The notes beneath the pieces were generated by a model. It had not been told where the DNA came from. It did no database searches and saw only the letters and a program-made list of their open reading frames with translations. DNA of 64,000 nt, from assembly GCA_015847255.1 (NCBI GenBank), contig JADLZK010006499.1, positions 26,665 through 90,664 on the forward strand, read 5' to 3'. The position numbers and the translations under genes are program-made. Shown piece by piece: positions 33,376 through 45,129 of this stretch (the stretch's first letter is position 1; each line of letters starts with the position of its first letter). This DNA comes from Hyparrhenia diplandra (lineage: Eukaryota > Streptophyta > Magnoliopsida > Poales > Poaceae).

Positions 33376-34679
33376 ATGTCGTCCTTGCTTGGAAGGCTTC
33401 GCCGGTCACGCTCAAACTCTCGGGCTGGTTCCGAGCAATCAATGAGCACCGACACAAGAGCAACGCCATCATCTCTAGCTTCTCCGTCTCCAATGCCTTC
33501 ACCAAGCCAAGGTAAAACTCTGACCTTAGACGTACACCTTCATTTGCAAGCAGGAGAAGAAAGGAGTAGGTATAATAAACTTAAGAACAGAGATTTCTCA
33601 CTTACTCCTATACTAGATAATACATTCATGGACCGTATAGGAATTTTACGAGAATTCAATACTATTTTTCAAATGCAGGATGGTCTTTCTTTCTACGACA
33701 CCTCCGAGAGGGGTGCCGGCTTCTCACATTAGAATTTTTGTGCACACTAAATTACACGAGGATGGTACCGGAGTGACCTTTCGGTTATTTCGGCGGACTT
33801 ACACGATGACATGGAGACAACTTCGGTCTTTGCACTAGGTTTTGAGTCAAGCTGCCCCATAAATGTAACCTCCACCTTAAGCGACTTCAACGAGGGGAAG
33901 TATTACGGAATGAAATCACTGGGAAGGGTATGTTCCACCGACCTCGCACAAATGACATCCACCTTCCAACACTAAGATTCTTACACAAATGGATGGCCCT
34001 TGTCCTTTTCCCACGAAAGGACAATATCACCGCATCTGAGCATCGAGGTGGCATTCCTATATGCCGCATTTGTTAGAAGGACATCCGTTTCACTGTTATG
34101 TCACTAGTAGACCATTGGCTATCACTCCCCAACTTAGTTGGAGAGATAAGCTGCACTTCATTAATCACTCGTATAGCCAATGATCTAGGCCTGGCGGGAG
34201 ATGACACAACCATCACGTACATAACCACTCCACGAGACATCATAGAATGCGACTATTTCCGGCGGGGCCGTTGGGTAAGAAAAGACCGAGAACAGTATTA
34301 CTACCTTCATAACAACAATGCAATCCCGTTACCTAACCCGGGATTAGGCATATACTCTGTGCAATCTTTCTTGATATATACGCAGGCACAGCCGGTCCAA
34401 CGCCACCACATCCACGTCGCGCCTACCCAGGAGGATCGCTGCCCACACAGGAAATGCCAGAAGGTAGTCATGCTGCATTTATGCCGGCCCGTCATTCTTT
34501 TGCAGGTTACGAGTACCGCGATCCAGCAATATCCCGCCGGGGTATGCGCGACAATATGCGCACCTAATCAACACTTTCGGAACGCCCACTCCGACATCTT
34601 GTACAATCGGCAAGAGTGGATGCGCCAAAAGGGAGAAGCGGTGGGACGACATCCGGGACGCGGTGGAGACCAACACTGA
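33376..34679 (+). pseudogene. Third ORF of the Athila-like element, broken
   Basis: Opens with MSSLLGRLRRSRSNSRAGSE and stays open to 33732. It then continues in other frames with EDGTGVTFRLFRRTYTMTW, FLHKWMALVLFPRKDN and HWLSLPNLVGEISCTSLITR. These patterns are typical of the region after gag-pro-pol, at the env-like position, in Athila/Tat elements. I saw no clear signal peptide or membrane segment. Function is unknown and the copy is interrupted by indels and stops. Confidence 0.55.
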
Positions 34680-35990
34680 ACAGCTGGAGAGACTTTTCGG
34701 CCGAATGAGACATAGGTAAGTGCATCAAGCAGCTTGGGGGAGTGGTCCCCGTTAAAAACCACAGCTGAGGGGAAACCCTGTCAAACCAACAAACCGTCAG
34801 ACCCTTGGGGAAGGAGTGCCCCCAAGGTAAGTATCTATCTACCTATTTATCTATTTATCTATATTACTATGGTTTTTAATTATTTAGCTATATATTTATA
34901 TTTGAGTCTGTCTATTTAGCTAGTATAAATAATATTTGGTTTTTAATATATATATATAGGCGTGCTTAAAAAAAAAATGAGAATAATAATTATATTGATC
35001 TGTGAATTATGCTATAAGAACATGATAGATGTTGTTCCTCTGTGATCAATGCCTAGTCTACCATATTTATTTCTCCCAACATGGATATAATTGTTAAGAT
35101 TCTAAAACATGCTTTGAACTTGAGTTCTGTGGGAGTATGATCTTAAATTTCAAGTCTAGGCAATTGACTGATATGATATGATAAAAGTTGAGCTACCATC
35201 TATCTTGTTCATATGTGACACTTAAATTCTGGAGTATTAATCTTTGAATTTTTAAATGAGTTTCTGTATGACATAAGCCTGATAAAATGAAATAAATGCC
35301 TTGTTGAAAATATGCTAAAATTGCTTCTGTTATATATCTCTCTATGCTTTCAAGAGACTTGGGCATGACAAGCAAAAATAAAATAAAAAGAAAAATATAT
35401 ATATGAGAGAAAAGTGAGATGAGAAAGAGGGAGAGAAATGAACAAGTGTTCTACTAGGCGAGAAGGGCCTACCTCCCTAATAAAAGAGATGAAAAATGAA
35501 CAAATGTTCGAGAGCGAGTAGAGCTCACATCTCGAGAAAAAAAAAGGAGAGAGAAGAATGTGACAAAAGTCAATACGAGTGAGAAGAGCTCACCTCTCCA
35601 ATTAAGTTGTCATGTAACCAAAGGTTCTCTAAAAATTTATTACTATAAGGAGAGATATATTTTCAGAAACAAAAGAAGCAAAGAAAAGGGCTAAGAATTT
35701 AAATGTTTACTATTAATTGTTGTCATAAGGGAATACTACGTGCTTTCACTTTATAATCTTTTGTAAAACTCGGGGTTATAGTGAAACCACGAACTTGAGA
35801 CATGGTGTTTGACTTAATTGTTCTATCTTTCAATAGTCCAAGATTCATGATGATAAAAACCCCATGCTCTCAAGTAAATATAAGCAAGTTTATGATTCTA
35901 AATTTTTTATCCTATCTTGGTCGAGATTTGATTTGGTAACACACACGAGTCTTGCTAGGGACTAGCAAAGAGGTAAGCTTAGGGGGAGTT
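34680..35990 (+). other. Non-coding 3' internal region of the Athila-like element
   Basis: AT-rich with a TATC/TATT microsatellite (about 34826-34865) and purine-rich stretches (35390-35600) in which GAGAAGAGCTCACCTCTC-like units recur. No coding frame of note. It ends in the polypurine tract. Confidence 0.6.
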
Positions 35991-37502
35991 TGTTGATGCT
36001 CACTAACTCATATTTTTATGCATCAACCATTCATGGAAAAGAACTAAAATAAAATTAGATAACCTTATTAGGGTTTTCTACTAATGAATTCCATGAGTTT
36101 TGGTAAAGTTGTGATTTGCGGGGACTTAACGAGAAAATCAGCAGAAATGGCGTGGCATACGACCAACGTAGCGCAACGCAATCCAACTCTCGAAACAAGT
36201 CGAAAGGCTACGGATCTCTCCCGGCGTGAACTAACCGGAACCAAGAAATACATTATCTAGAAGACTCCGGAAGGCACGACGATCGACGGGACCCGGAGGG
36301 GAGACCCCCCCGGGCCGTCGGCCCAACTATTAGGGCGATCGGCCCCCTGGCCGCCGTCTCGGCCCGCTTCGGGCGTTCCTCAACCGCCTCAAGACTCGAT
36401 CTAAACCGGTTGATTTGAGTCGGTTTGATCCGAGGGCGACGAAAGAAGTGCGGGATTGATTCAAGGTTAATACCACATCGCTTTGTTGAAGTAGAAGAGA
36501 CAGAGGAAGACCGATATATAAACAGCCCAAGACCCCTCAAGCCAAGACAAGTCCAAGTTTGATCTAAAGCTTCACGTTCAATAAGAAGTAGATCAAGGAA
36601 GAGCCAAGACAGGGAACAAGAAGAGGAGACACCACGAGATAGGATAGCTAATTCATAGCTCTTTGAGCCTAGATTAGATAGAAAGTCAGGTTTAGAGAAA
36701 GAGAGTGTATGCTCAGGTTCTGGATCGATAAGTTACACTATGGATCAATATAATTATTGTTTTCATACACCTTCGTGCTATTTAATTATTATGCATACAA
36801 TTAGTTTACTTACACTTTATTCTAGTCATAGCATATTTGATATAGTCATTATTCATGGTAATTCGAAGTACTTATTCGTAGAGCTCCTAGTATATTACAA
36901 TTTGTATGCTAGGTAATAGAGAGTATGTAAGCATGGTGCTTAGATATAATTTATTTCTTGATTCACCTTATATGCGGGATTCGTGTGGTAGATCGTGGTG
37001 GTGACAGCACTATTGAGTCCTTTGCAATCCTCCCCCCGTGTATAAGACTAGTCGATAATGATTCTTGGGATGATCTTGTTTCGTTCTTGATTTTCTTAAG
37101 TAATCTTCGGGGTACACATTTTTATTTATGGTTTTGATTTATATATGATCTTATGCTATGCTGTTTATTTCCACTTAAGTAAATTCTTTGTATGCTACAT
37201 AAGAACTGTCCCGTCGTCATAAATCCAATCCTAATCTAACTAGGAATTAATCTTATCCTATTGTTCACCACGTGCACCTCACTGTCTTATATACCTTATC
37301 ATTATTATCTTTTATTGGCTCACCCTGTTTAAGTAAATGCTAAACCACCGAATCTCATTAGTCTTCTATCACTGTCCTTAATCAAATGAATTGTTAATCT
37401 TATCTTCCTCGTGGATTCGATATTTAAAACCCTCCCCGGGTGAAATGCTCACTGGATATCCGTGCGCTTGCGGATCTATTTCTCTGTAAGTTAACAAATA
37501 CC

Positions 37503-37937
37503 TTGTGACCTCCTCTACGGCTGCCTCCTCGACTTCACCTCCTCGTCTCCTACGTCGCCCGACATGTCTCTGCAGGCAGCTCCACGCAAAGGTGACGGTG
37601 CCGACGACCTACACCTACACGTCTCCTCCCCCGACACGCCAGATGCTCGAGCTGTCGGGCACCCTCAGCGCCTCTGTCATGCGCCGTGCATGGGCGGAAC
37701 GCCCCTTCGTGCAGCCCCCCCTGAGCATCAAGTTCAGCATCTACCGGCGACCTCCACCTCGACTTCTCCTTCGCCCGACAAGGACGCCCGGCATCCGCAG
37801 CGGCGACAACAACAAGTGCGGTCCTCTCGTCTTCTACCGGGCCTGGCATTGTCACTACTCCGATCGGCGTGCCCTTCGCCACCACCTAGTGGGTTGGGCG
37901 GCACGTGGGCGCACCACCTCGTCGAACGGTGGGGAAA
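37503..37937 (+). other. Conserved unidentified domain of Z, second part
   Basis: One frame reads GTLSASVMRRAWAERPFVQP followed by PLSIKFSIYRR. The same pattern occurs on the minus strand in Y (about 62.3 kb, VWAERPFMQP) and X (about 49.4 kb, MRQAWMDCPFVKPPYSYKFN). Conservation in three copies shows it is a real part of the element family, function unknown. Confidence 0.55.
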
Positions 37938-38533
37938 TGTCATGACTCAGAATTGGGCCAGCCTAGGATGGGCTAAAGGGCTCGATGCGGCGGCCCGGAG
38001 GGGGGGGGGGGGCGGGGGGGGGCCGCCGCCCCTGCCGCCGCCGCCTCTCTCCTTTCCGTATCCGACTACGCTTCGTCTTCAAGTTAGGATTATCTTAAGA
38101 ACTTTGGCATGTAAAAGGGGATATTCCAATCTATAAGGAAGACCCTTATTAGGAAATAAATAAATATTGCTTGTAAAAGGTATTCCAATCGTACAAAGGA
38201 AACCTTATAGAGAGATTGCTTAGATTACAAGTCCCACTAGCCGGGCTATATAAGCGAGAGGCATGTAATCTCTTTGGGGATAAGCAAGCAATAAAAATAG
38301 TTCGTATCTATCTCGCTCCTGCCTCCACCGCCGCCACGCCCGCCGACGCCGCCCTATCGCCGCCCTGCCGCCGCGCGGCCGCTGCCGCCCCCGGCTCACG
38401 GCTCCACCGCTCCGCCGTTGCTCATGCCGCCGCTCGTCGCCGCCGACGAGACCCGCAGCCCCTCACGCTACTTCGAAGCTCCAACGGTCGACGATCACGT
38501 GTCGGTTCTGGCCCAATCTAGCCGGGTTCCGAC
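37938..38533 (+). repeat. 3' LTR of element Z
   Basis: Starts TGTCATGACTCAG and contains the family core (TTAGGAAATAAATAAATATTG, TATATAAGCG as TATA region, AATAAAAATAG as possible poly(A) signal). A G tract at about 38001-38013 and 38015-38023 is very long and prone to misreading. Confidence 0.85.
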
Positions 38534-38538
38534 AAGAG

Positions 38539-38936
38539 GATGCCATGATATCCACCTACGATTGTCTCACCGCTCCACGCGGCACCCGCCGCCGTTGCCA
38601 TCATGCAACTAACTTGTGTAGTCAGCCAGCAAGCAAGCAAGGATGAAAGCAATACGGTGCGGCACACGTGCATCTACACGGCCCCCACACGCGACTCCTT
38701 CGACGTTGAAGCGCTAGATGTCCCCGATGTGTACCGGCATAAGGTATGCGCTCCATCACTCCCGAGATTGTTTGTTGAACTACTTGTGGCTCTTAGTGAC
38801 GGGGAGGCCTTCTTGATGTTAGACTGTGTCGAGGCTTCGCCGTGGGGGCAACAATGTTGTATTGTGGTGATAAGTGGACTTATAGGTCCGGACTTCGGAG
38901 TAGCACAACATGAATGAATGTTTGAGGGTGCATATT
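38539..38936 (+). repeat. Tandem duplication unit, copy 2, part B'
   Basis: Matches 26424-26819 with few changes. Together with A' (26820-27007) it forms the second copy of the unit. A 104-codon frame (38603-38917, MQLTCVVSQQASKDES) is open here and broken in copy 1. The product is unknown. Confidence 0.8.
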
Positions 38937-40384
38937 GTAGCCTCAAATCAATATTCAAAGATTACTATGGTGTGTAAAATTGTTTGCAGCATTAGCCTCA
39001 ACGTTCTGTCATACACGACTCTACAGGCTTCGTTGTTTATTTTGATCACTTTTGTCTCCCTGCGACTGGCTTTACATGTTTTGTCCTTTGATTACTTTAA
39101 ATAAATAACTTTTAAAATAATCCTTATTGAGCATCAGGTATAATTTTTTTGCTAATATAATAATAATGTTTTTTTGCTTCATGGGATCTCAACCCACAGT
39201 GCGGGAGGGAATAACCGCCTCATCGACGTTGACGCACAAAAGAGTTCTCGACTGATCACATCTTTGATTGCCACGGATGCTCAAGCCGACTACACAGGAA
39301 CACCAGGCCAAGGTCTAGGCTCTTCATCAACATCAAGCAAACACAATTTTTAAAAGCACCAATTGCAACACGAGCAAGTTGTGCGCAAGCGGACGGACAC
39401 GGATGACACGTCCAACAACTTTCTTCATGATCAACAGCTCTTTCAACTATCAACTTCTAAAGCTCCCGCAGATCATCGCATGGTTTGCGCCTTCAAAGAC
39501 TGTTTATTCAGAAGTTCGTAGGTGAGAAACTAACATGATGTTCTCCTATTCTTGCATAGATCCATATATATTGGTTGTTATTGACTAGAACTCTTGATGC
39601 ATGGAGTCAACATGGACGCGGTAGAGAATGGCCCAACATCCATCAAGGTCACCACCACATCAGGTGACGTTGGGGTGAGTATGGACGCCATCTTCAATGG
39701 ATTCTACACCAACGATGCCACCACATCAGGCAACACTACACTGCTAGCAGACACCAACGAGGCATGTGACGCTACATCGACTATCTACCGGCAAACACTG
39801 AAGAGGAAGGCATGATTACTAAGGGGGCGAATACCAAACGAAGAAGGCAACACTACACCGATTACCTAATGGTGAACACCGATGAGGAAGGTAACGCTAC
39901 ACTAACCATTGCTGGTGGACACCAACGTGATAGGCAATGTTGCATCAAAGTAGACAGCGCCAATGTGGCATAAATGAGAAAATTTATCAACCGCTAAATG
40001 AGGTGACAATTTCCATCCATCACTTGAGCACACACATGGAGGAAGCTTGCGTCCAGGGATGCACTGAGCAGTGTGATGTTTGATCCAACCGCATCAAAGG
40101 AACAATAGGATGGGCATGTGCAGCATCAAGGGGACGATTCAAAGATCTATGTCAAGAAAGGGAAGTCGGAGCATGTAAGCAACCAGCCGCACCTATAGGC
40201 TACAGGTGTACGACCATCTTTATAGATTCCGTAATTAAATTACATATATGATATGATATTATTGACCATTAGTCATAATTTTGATTTAAATTTTGGTTTC
40301 CTTGAATTTCTTCACGCAAATAAGTGTTCATATAGTCCTTATTAGAATCAGGTATAATTATTGTATTTACTTAATTAATAACAA
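38937..40384. other. Intergenic region, small hypothetical frame
   Basis: An ATG frame at 39594-39815 (MMHGVNMDAVENGPTS) overlaps a stretch of degenerate internal repeats based on AACACTACA...ACCAACGA (39700-39960). No family is recognised and a transposon origin is likely. The remainder is AT-rich without features. Confidence 0.3.
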
Positions 40385-40530
40385 TGTTTTTTAACCCTCT
40401 CCAGGGAAGCGACTATTTATTTTTATGTTTTTTTAAACCCATCCTAGAAATTTGTCCCCTATAGGGGTTCGAACCTAGCAAGTTGGGGTGCTACTAAGGA
40501 GCTCCAAGCACTAGGTTGGAGAGCTGTTCG
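40385..40530 (-). mobile_element. Possible tRNA-derived SINE fragment
   Basis: On the minus strand, TAGGTTCGAACCCCTATAGG resembles an RNA polymerase III B box (GGTTCGAANCC). It is preceded by CTAGTGCTTGGAGCTCCTTA, where an A box would lie, and followed by an A-rich 3' part. The A box is weak. Confidence 0.35.
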
Positions 40531-40538
40531 CAAGTTAA

Positions 40539-41500
40539 TCTATACCTACTAATAAAGAGAGAAAATTTCAGTACCACCTCTTTTTCTGTCTTTTTTTTCT
40601 ACCTACCCGTTCTGCCATGCCCGTTCCGCCGACCGTGTACGTGTCTTTCACTGTCGTGACGCTCAGGCCGCCCGCATGAAGCCCCCAGCCTCCTGGCCCG
40701 CTCTGTCTATTAAGGGGCACTGGTTCATCCATCCATTATAAACAAAAGCTGCTTGGGTCTAATACTCCAATGGATATACGTGCGGGTCGATTCATGTCGT
40801 CGATCATGCGATTCCGGCCACAGCATGCTACACGTAGACGAGCGCGGAGGTGAGGGGAGCGGAAGGCGACCTCCTCGCAGGGGGAGGCGGCGATGCCGCC
40901 CGGCGCCGGTTCTGGAACTCCGAACTCCTGCTCGGCGCGGCGCAGCAGGGACTGGAACTTGGGGCGGTCCAACAGCACGATGTGCACCATGTACGGGTGC
41001 CGCCGCGGCACGTCGGACGGTGTAGCCCCGTCCTCTCCTTTGCAGGTTCGCTGACGCCTGACGCTCGATCTGGGGAGTCAGGGCAAGCAGATGAGCAGCG
41101 GCTGGAGGTTGAGATGCACCGAGAGGTTCAGCACCTGCATGAGCCCGTCGCCGCCACGAACGCCAGTAGGTGGATCCCATCGCCAAAGCTTAATCCAGCA
41201 CCGGTCGGCCACCGCCGGGAAATTTTCTACGATGCTAGATGGCACGAGATAAGACAAGGCTGGTGCCGTGCGTTTCTATGTTTTTTTAGCTACGGCCAGA
41301 CAGGCATTCACTTTCTTTTACCTTTTAACAATATTATAAATATGATATCTTTGTTTTTTTTTTTAATTTTTTAGATCTATAAACATAGATGAGTTGCTAC
41401 CACACTAGCATTGTAGTCCCTTTCTAAATTATACAAGACTAATCTTATGTTATTCACGTAACTATAAAAATCCGTTGCAACGCACGGGCATATTACCTAG
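40539..41500 (+). mobile_element. Helitron carrying a SAUR fragment
   Basis: Begins TCTATACCTACTAATAAAG after a host A (40538). It ends with the palindrome-containing CCGTTGCAACGCACGGGC and then ATATTACCTAG before a host T (41501). The A/T insertion, TC start, CTAG end and terminal hairpin are diagnostic. The 962-bp body has no helicase, so it is non-autonomous. Confidence 0.7.
40830..41050 (-). pseudogene. Captured SAUR-like gene fragment
   Basis: The minus-strand frame reads EDGATPSDVPRRHPYMVHIV, LLDRPKFQSLLRRAEQEFGV and PCEEVAFRS. The F(Q/L)xLLRRAExEFG and PCEE motifs are the core of small auxin-up RNA proteins. One extra C after FRS shifts the frame away from an LTSALVYV ending. A typical SAUR N-terminus is not visible. 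The fragment sits inside a Helitron, as expected of gene capture. Confidence 0.6.
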
Positions 41501-42792
41501 TAATAATAATGTCACAAAAAATACCTCGAATTACATGCTAATGTTGCTACAAAATAATTAGGAGACCATGAGTCCATGATTCGTGGAGTTAGCAATAATG
41601 CATATATGCAAAAATTCAAACCTCCACAATTATGAAGATAACTAAACTAATCTAATAGTATTTTGCTTAAGTTATCCATCTCTATCATTGTGAAAGATAA
41701 TGCTTTGATGCCAAAATGTGCATTCAAATTGTGCATAATGGCAATATGAAAAATAAATATAATATAATTTGTACCTAAATTATCTACCTCTCAATTACAA
41801 AAAATTAACAAAAGATTCTCAAATGTACATCTAAATGCTAATATAAGCAATTACAAACAATAATTAAACATATGTAAGTTAAAACTTACATTAGTACAAA
41901 TAGGCTTACAAGCATGGAAATATATCCTTAGCAAAACCACATAGTAATGACACTTACAGTTCACGTCAAGTTATATTAACATTCTTGATGATATTGTAAG
42001 TCGTTGTCTAAAAAAAATTTAAACATTTTTATCAAAACATTATGTTATAATATGAATATTAATAACTTATTTAAAAATGTTTAATAAAACAATACTAATA
42101 TGCCATAATAAATTGAAAATCTTGGGTGTCATGGTGCATGGAGAAACAACTATTTATGAGATTGTCAAAACTAAGCTGGTAGACTAGGACCTAGAATATT
42201 CATTTATTAAAATAGAACATGAAACGTTTAAATAAATGATCGGAAGATAAAGGTAAAAAATATTACAACAACTAGATCAAAAGCTAAAGGTTATAATATA
42301 GATTTTTAAGATATCACATAAATGTATCAAATAAAAGTTTATACACTTTAAGTTTATATATGTTTCACCTAAATAAATATGGTGCTCAAAAATTCATCAT
42401 ACAAATTGTTATTCACAAAAAAAAGGAAGAAGTAAAAAAGGTACATCCTAAAATTCTAACTAAAAATCTAAAAATTTTGCCATCAAATGGGTTGACTATA
42501 CTCAGCGTCATAAATAATAGCTATTGCATCCGAGGAATTAATAACCTTAAAATTAGGGGGAAAGAATCAAAAGTTAATTTATGTCTTACACTGAGGTGTT
42601 ATGTAAGGAAACAAACATATGAATATGGACGAGAAACCATGTAAAGGAAATATTTCATAGATTATCGCAATTGAATATTGAATATATACTACAAAGTACC
42701 TATTATAACTATTATATTACAATATAAGTGAGAGAAAGATATTTCATATAAGTAATTCTTATTAATTTAGTGTCTGCGCTCATAAAATTCTA
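41501..42792. other. AT-rich Helitron body or spacer
   Basis: Very AT-rich and non-coding. It probably belongs to the Helitron whose 3' end is at 42823, but its 5' end could not be placed. Confidence 0.4.
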
Positions 42793-42823
42793 ACCCGTGC
42801 GAGAGCACGGGTTGTTGGACTAG
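42793..42823 (+). mobile_element. Helitron 3' terminus
   Basis: A perfect hairpin ACCCGTGC-GAGA-GCACGGGT (42793-42812) is followed by 7 nt and then CTAG (42820-42823) and a host T. This is the canonical Helitron 3' end. Confidence 0.7.
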
Positions 42824-44159
42824 TGCTGTCATTTGGTCGTCCCATGGTAAAGTAAAGAATCGGACGGTCCTTTTCCCTTCACCTCTCTTAAAAAAACAAC
42901 AAAAGAAAAAATCTCTTTGCTGCGCTCGCCTTCGCCTCCACAGACACAGTCGCTATCTTCCGCGCCGGCCGGCAGCCTCTGTTGGAAAACGTATCAAACC
43001 TGTAAACGTTCATATCAAATTACTTGTATATCAAGTCTTGTAAACGTTCTTAGGTCAAAAAAAAAAGTCTTGTAAACGTATACATCAACCTGGTAATGGT
43101 CCCACAACCGGACCAAATCTGCTCCAGACCATTCAAATTAAGCACAGGAGACCAATCCACTCCACACCACCACTTTGCTTCTGAGAACCAAACTAATCCA
43201 ACCCAGTCGAATGTTCAGCCTGAACCAAACCGAAACCCACAGTTCGTTACTTTCCAACACCAATAATTGTCGGAAGATCGATTAATCTAAGCAATAATTA
43301 TTCCATCCCATTTGCGTCGCTGGTTCCCGCCGGATCAATACAAGTCGCCAGCAGTAGATTTTTCACGCTCAAGACAAGGAAGCTTGGAGCCAGATCGATC
43401 CAAACCAATCCATTGTAGGGTTAAACCCAGCCTAAACCAACCCACAGCCCCGTTCAGCCCATTTGCCCCAAACTAAATAGGCCCAATAGAAAAACCAAAC
43501 TGTAAAAACCGGTTCTCATCCAAACCGTTACCAGGTTGACGTATACACACATGTGCCACGGCATGACCTGGCGGTGTCACGATAATAGCATATTCGGTTA
43601 TGGCGAGATATAGGTCATTAGGCCAAGTTGTTTAGATTCAGATCCTGCCTAACCAGTTGCCCTGTAATCCAAGCATGTAACTTCTATATACTAGTATATG
43701 GCCGTGCTAGCATCTACGGCTTTTTTTACGGGTGCACATAAATAATACCAAACGACAATATTTGGTTAATAATTCAAGTTTCTTCCAATTGTATATGACC
43801 ATTAGGCTCAATCTTTTCTTTAATGCAAGGCCTTTCTAGTAGAAACATAGGCTCAAAAACATATTGAGCAAACAAAGTCATTACAGATTCTGGGAGGGGC
43901 TTGCCCAAACATGGCATTCACCGCGGTCCTTTCTCAAAGCCAGCTTTGCTAAATCATGTGTTATTATTATATTACAAGCTCTAGGCAGAGATAATTTTAC
44001 ATAAAACAAAATGTCCATTCAATAATGCACAGGTGTTCCTTAGTAGCATACCACAACGTATGAGGATGTCGGCGGTGGATGGTGAGATGGCCCTGTTCGT
44101 TCAGATCGGAGCTTGCGTCCGTGGCATATCCGTTTGGGATGATGATCCTAGATGCTGGA
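42824..44159. other. Intergenic region
   Basis: No gene or clear repeat. TGTAAACGT recurs between 43.0 and 43.1 kb. The rest is unremarkable. Confidence 0.4.
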
Positions 44160-44301
44160 ATTTATGGCTTTTTCAAGGTTTCTTATCTCCCATCAATGGA
44201 GGTGCAGTAGTGTGGTTTACTTTTTTGTAATGAGAGGGCGTAAATTGCTTTAGTATCAATAGAATTTTTCCTTATCGCAAAAAAAAAAAAAAAAAAAAAA
44301 A
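44160..44301 (+). mobile_element. Retroposed 3' tail with poly(A)
   Basis: Shares its body with 25220-25354 (CATCAATGGAGGTGCAGTAG...AATTGCTTTAGTATC) and ends in about 22 A residues at 44280-44301. Probably a 5'-truncated non-LTR retrotransposon copy. Confidence 0.45.
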
Positions 44302-44509
44302 GTTGCAAGGTCCATGGGGCACGTTTGGGGAGCTTGCTGAAGAATTGTCAAGTGCACCTCCACTCACACACGTGAAATACCTTGGTCTATAGCTGCTTGC
44401 AATGCCTGAGCACACGCTGCAACTTCAGCTGTCTGGATGCCCACATCTTCAGCGGTCTGCAACTTCCGTCACAGGCAATGGACGGCGGACGACGGAGACA
44501 CGGCCTGGA

Positions 44510-44835
44510 TGCCCACATCTTCGCGATCAAGAGTCAGAAACGCTCGACCAGATCATCGTTGACTACTCCTTCACCAGACAGCTTTGGTACAATGCGGCCT
44601 CGGCTCTGGGCCCCCAATGCCGCCACCTAGACGGGCGAGACAAGAAAAAGGTGGGGACTCCCTCTTTAATCTCATCGCCTAGGAAGTGTGGAAAGAGAGG
44701 AATGCAAGGTGCTTTAGAGGAGCAAGCGCCAGCATCAGCGTGCTCTCGGCAACCATCAAAGCCAGGGCAGAGCAGTGGGTATTAGTGGGTGCAGAGCACC
44801 TAGGTACACAGGCGGAGCTCAGTGGTGGCCAGACT
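44510..44835 (+). pseudogene. LINE reverse transcriptase C-terminal remnant
   Basis: One frame reads ETLDQIIVDYSFTRQLWYNA, like the zf-RVT zinc-binding end of plant L1 reverse transcriptases. After a shift comes DSLFNLIA-stop-EVWKERNARCF, matching the conserved VWKERNxRxF motif with the expected Trp codon turned to TAG. Clearly dead. Confidence 0.65.
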
Positions 44836-45129
44836 GGGCTCCCCCGTGCGCTCCATGGCCATAGCGGGCACCAGCCAGCAGCGGCATGCGGCAGCAGCGC
44901 CAGGTGCAGGCACTCGCGGCTAGCAGTGGTATACAGCCAGCAGCAGCATGCAGGTGTTCATTACCATTCAATTGGCCCCCTTCACTTCAAGGCTAGCTCC
45001 ACCAGTGCCTAGGTAGTTTGATTCGCGAGTAGTCAGCCAAAGCGGATAGGTTATGTGCGAGAGCTTGTTAACGCCCCTGTTGCAAACAAACTCGGTTCTT
45101 GGATATGCACAAAACTTTTGCGTGATTAA

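Larger units (their letters stand above)
28893..37502 (+). mobile_element. Athila-like non-autonomous gypsy LTR retrotransposon
   Basis: The LTRs are 28893-30408 and 35991-37502 (about 1.5 kb). The primer binding site TGGCGCCGTTGCCGGGG (30420-30436) is fully complementary to the 3' end of plant tRNA-Asp. A purine-rich tract AGGTAAGCTTAGGGGGAGTT lies before the 3' LTR. Flanks agree at GTGA, with about one mismatch. It encodes gag and an aspartic protease, then a third reading region. Reverse transcriptase and integrase are absent. It was inserted inside element Z. Confidence 0.9.
27008..38533 (+). mobile_element. LTR retrotransposon Z, split by a nested element
   Basis: Starts TGTCATGACCC at 27008 and ends GGGTTCCGAC at 38533. 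The target duplication is AAGAG (27003-27007 and 38534-38538). The intact copy of the duplicated host unit (AATAAGAGGCTGCC) shows the empty site. The 3' LTR is 37938-38533. The 5' LTR (27008 to about 27510) lacks its last part and the primer site. Remaining internal coding is gag plus the family-specific unidentified domain, and no pol was found. An 8.6-kb Athila-like element sits inside (28893-37502). Confidence 0.85.

Noticed and set aside
34820..34870. CRISPR-like short repeats
   Set aside because: Simple TATC/TATT microsatellite without unique spacers, in a plant genome.
40466..40490. tRNA gene (GGTTCGAACC motif)
   Set aside because: Only the B-box-like element is clear. No cloverleaf or anticodon arm can be formed, so a tRNA-derived SINE fragment is preferred.
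44280..44301. Long A run as a gene poly(A) site
   Set aside because: Genomic poly(A) of this length next to a dispersed 3' end sequence indicates retroposition, not a transcription end.
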